From assembly GCA_900553055.1 (NCBI GenBank), contig USBV01000108.1, positions 1-5,432 on the forward strand: DNA of 5,432 bases. Direction: 5' to 3'. A model generated the notes under the pieces. The model had not been told where the DNA came from and ran no database searches. It was given only the letters and a program-made list of their open reading frames with translations. Shown here piece after piece: positions 5,424 through 5,432 of the stretch (positions are counted from its first letter, which is position 1; each line of letters opens with the position of its first letter). The stretch comes from an uncultured Phascolarctobacterium sp. (lineage in GTDB: Bacteria > Bacillota > Negativicutes > Acidaminococcales > Acidaminococcaceae). A program made the translations under genes and the position numbers.

Positions 5424-5432
5424 CTGGCATTC

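Overview
The window looks like a housekeeping stretch of a low-to-mid GC Bacillota chromosome. The class Negativicutes is my best guess, but that is inference from gene content and protein style. Supporting evidence is AGGAGG-type ribosome binding sites, sigma-A-like promoters (several with extended -10 TGnTATAAT), compact factor-independent terminators, and a site-2 protease gene directly upstream of scpA, a common Bacillota order. I see no plasmid, phage, IS or CRISPR signature.

Layout. At 1-432 (minus) the reading frame begins as the chromosome-segregation protein ScpA, but after about 80 residues it continues in frame as the second half of an MntP-type manganese exporter and runs off the window edge. 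Base composition shifts near the switch. At 442-1062 (minus) is a membrane site-2 protease-family protein 9 bases upstream of scpA, with its own promoter. At 1200-1976 (minus) is a monocistronic crotonase-fold protein whose active-site residues look like a PaaG-type enoyl-CoA isomerase rather than a hydratase. At 2132-2207 (minus) is tRNA-Asn(GTT), with a fully consensus promoter and a strong terminator. At 2383-2859 (minus) is a YhcH/YjgK/YiaL (EbgC-like) cupin protein. At 3023-4579 (plus) is a two-cassette ABC-F translation-type ATPase, divergently transcribed from the cupin gene. At 4767-5423 (minus) is a family 4 iron-sulfur uracil-DNA glycosylase, convergent with the ABC-F gene.

The genes are mostly separate transcription units. 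Only the site-2 protease and scpA form an evident operon. The 187-base convergent gap between the ABC-F and glycosylase genes holds a good terminator and also a nested, roughly 100-base inverted repeat that no gene explains.

The items most worth a second look are the in-frame ScpA/MntP junction (chimeric assembly, recombination or true fusion) and the nested inverted repeat. I found no convincing new multi-gene system.
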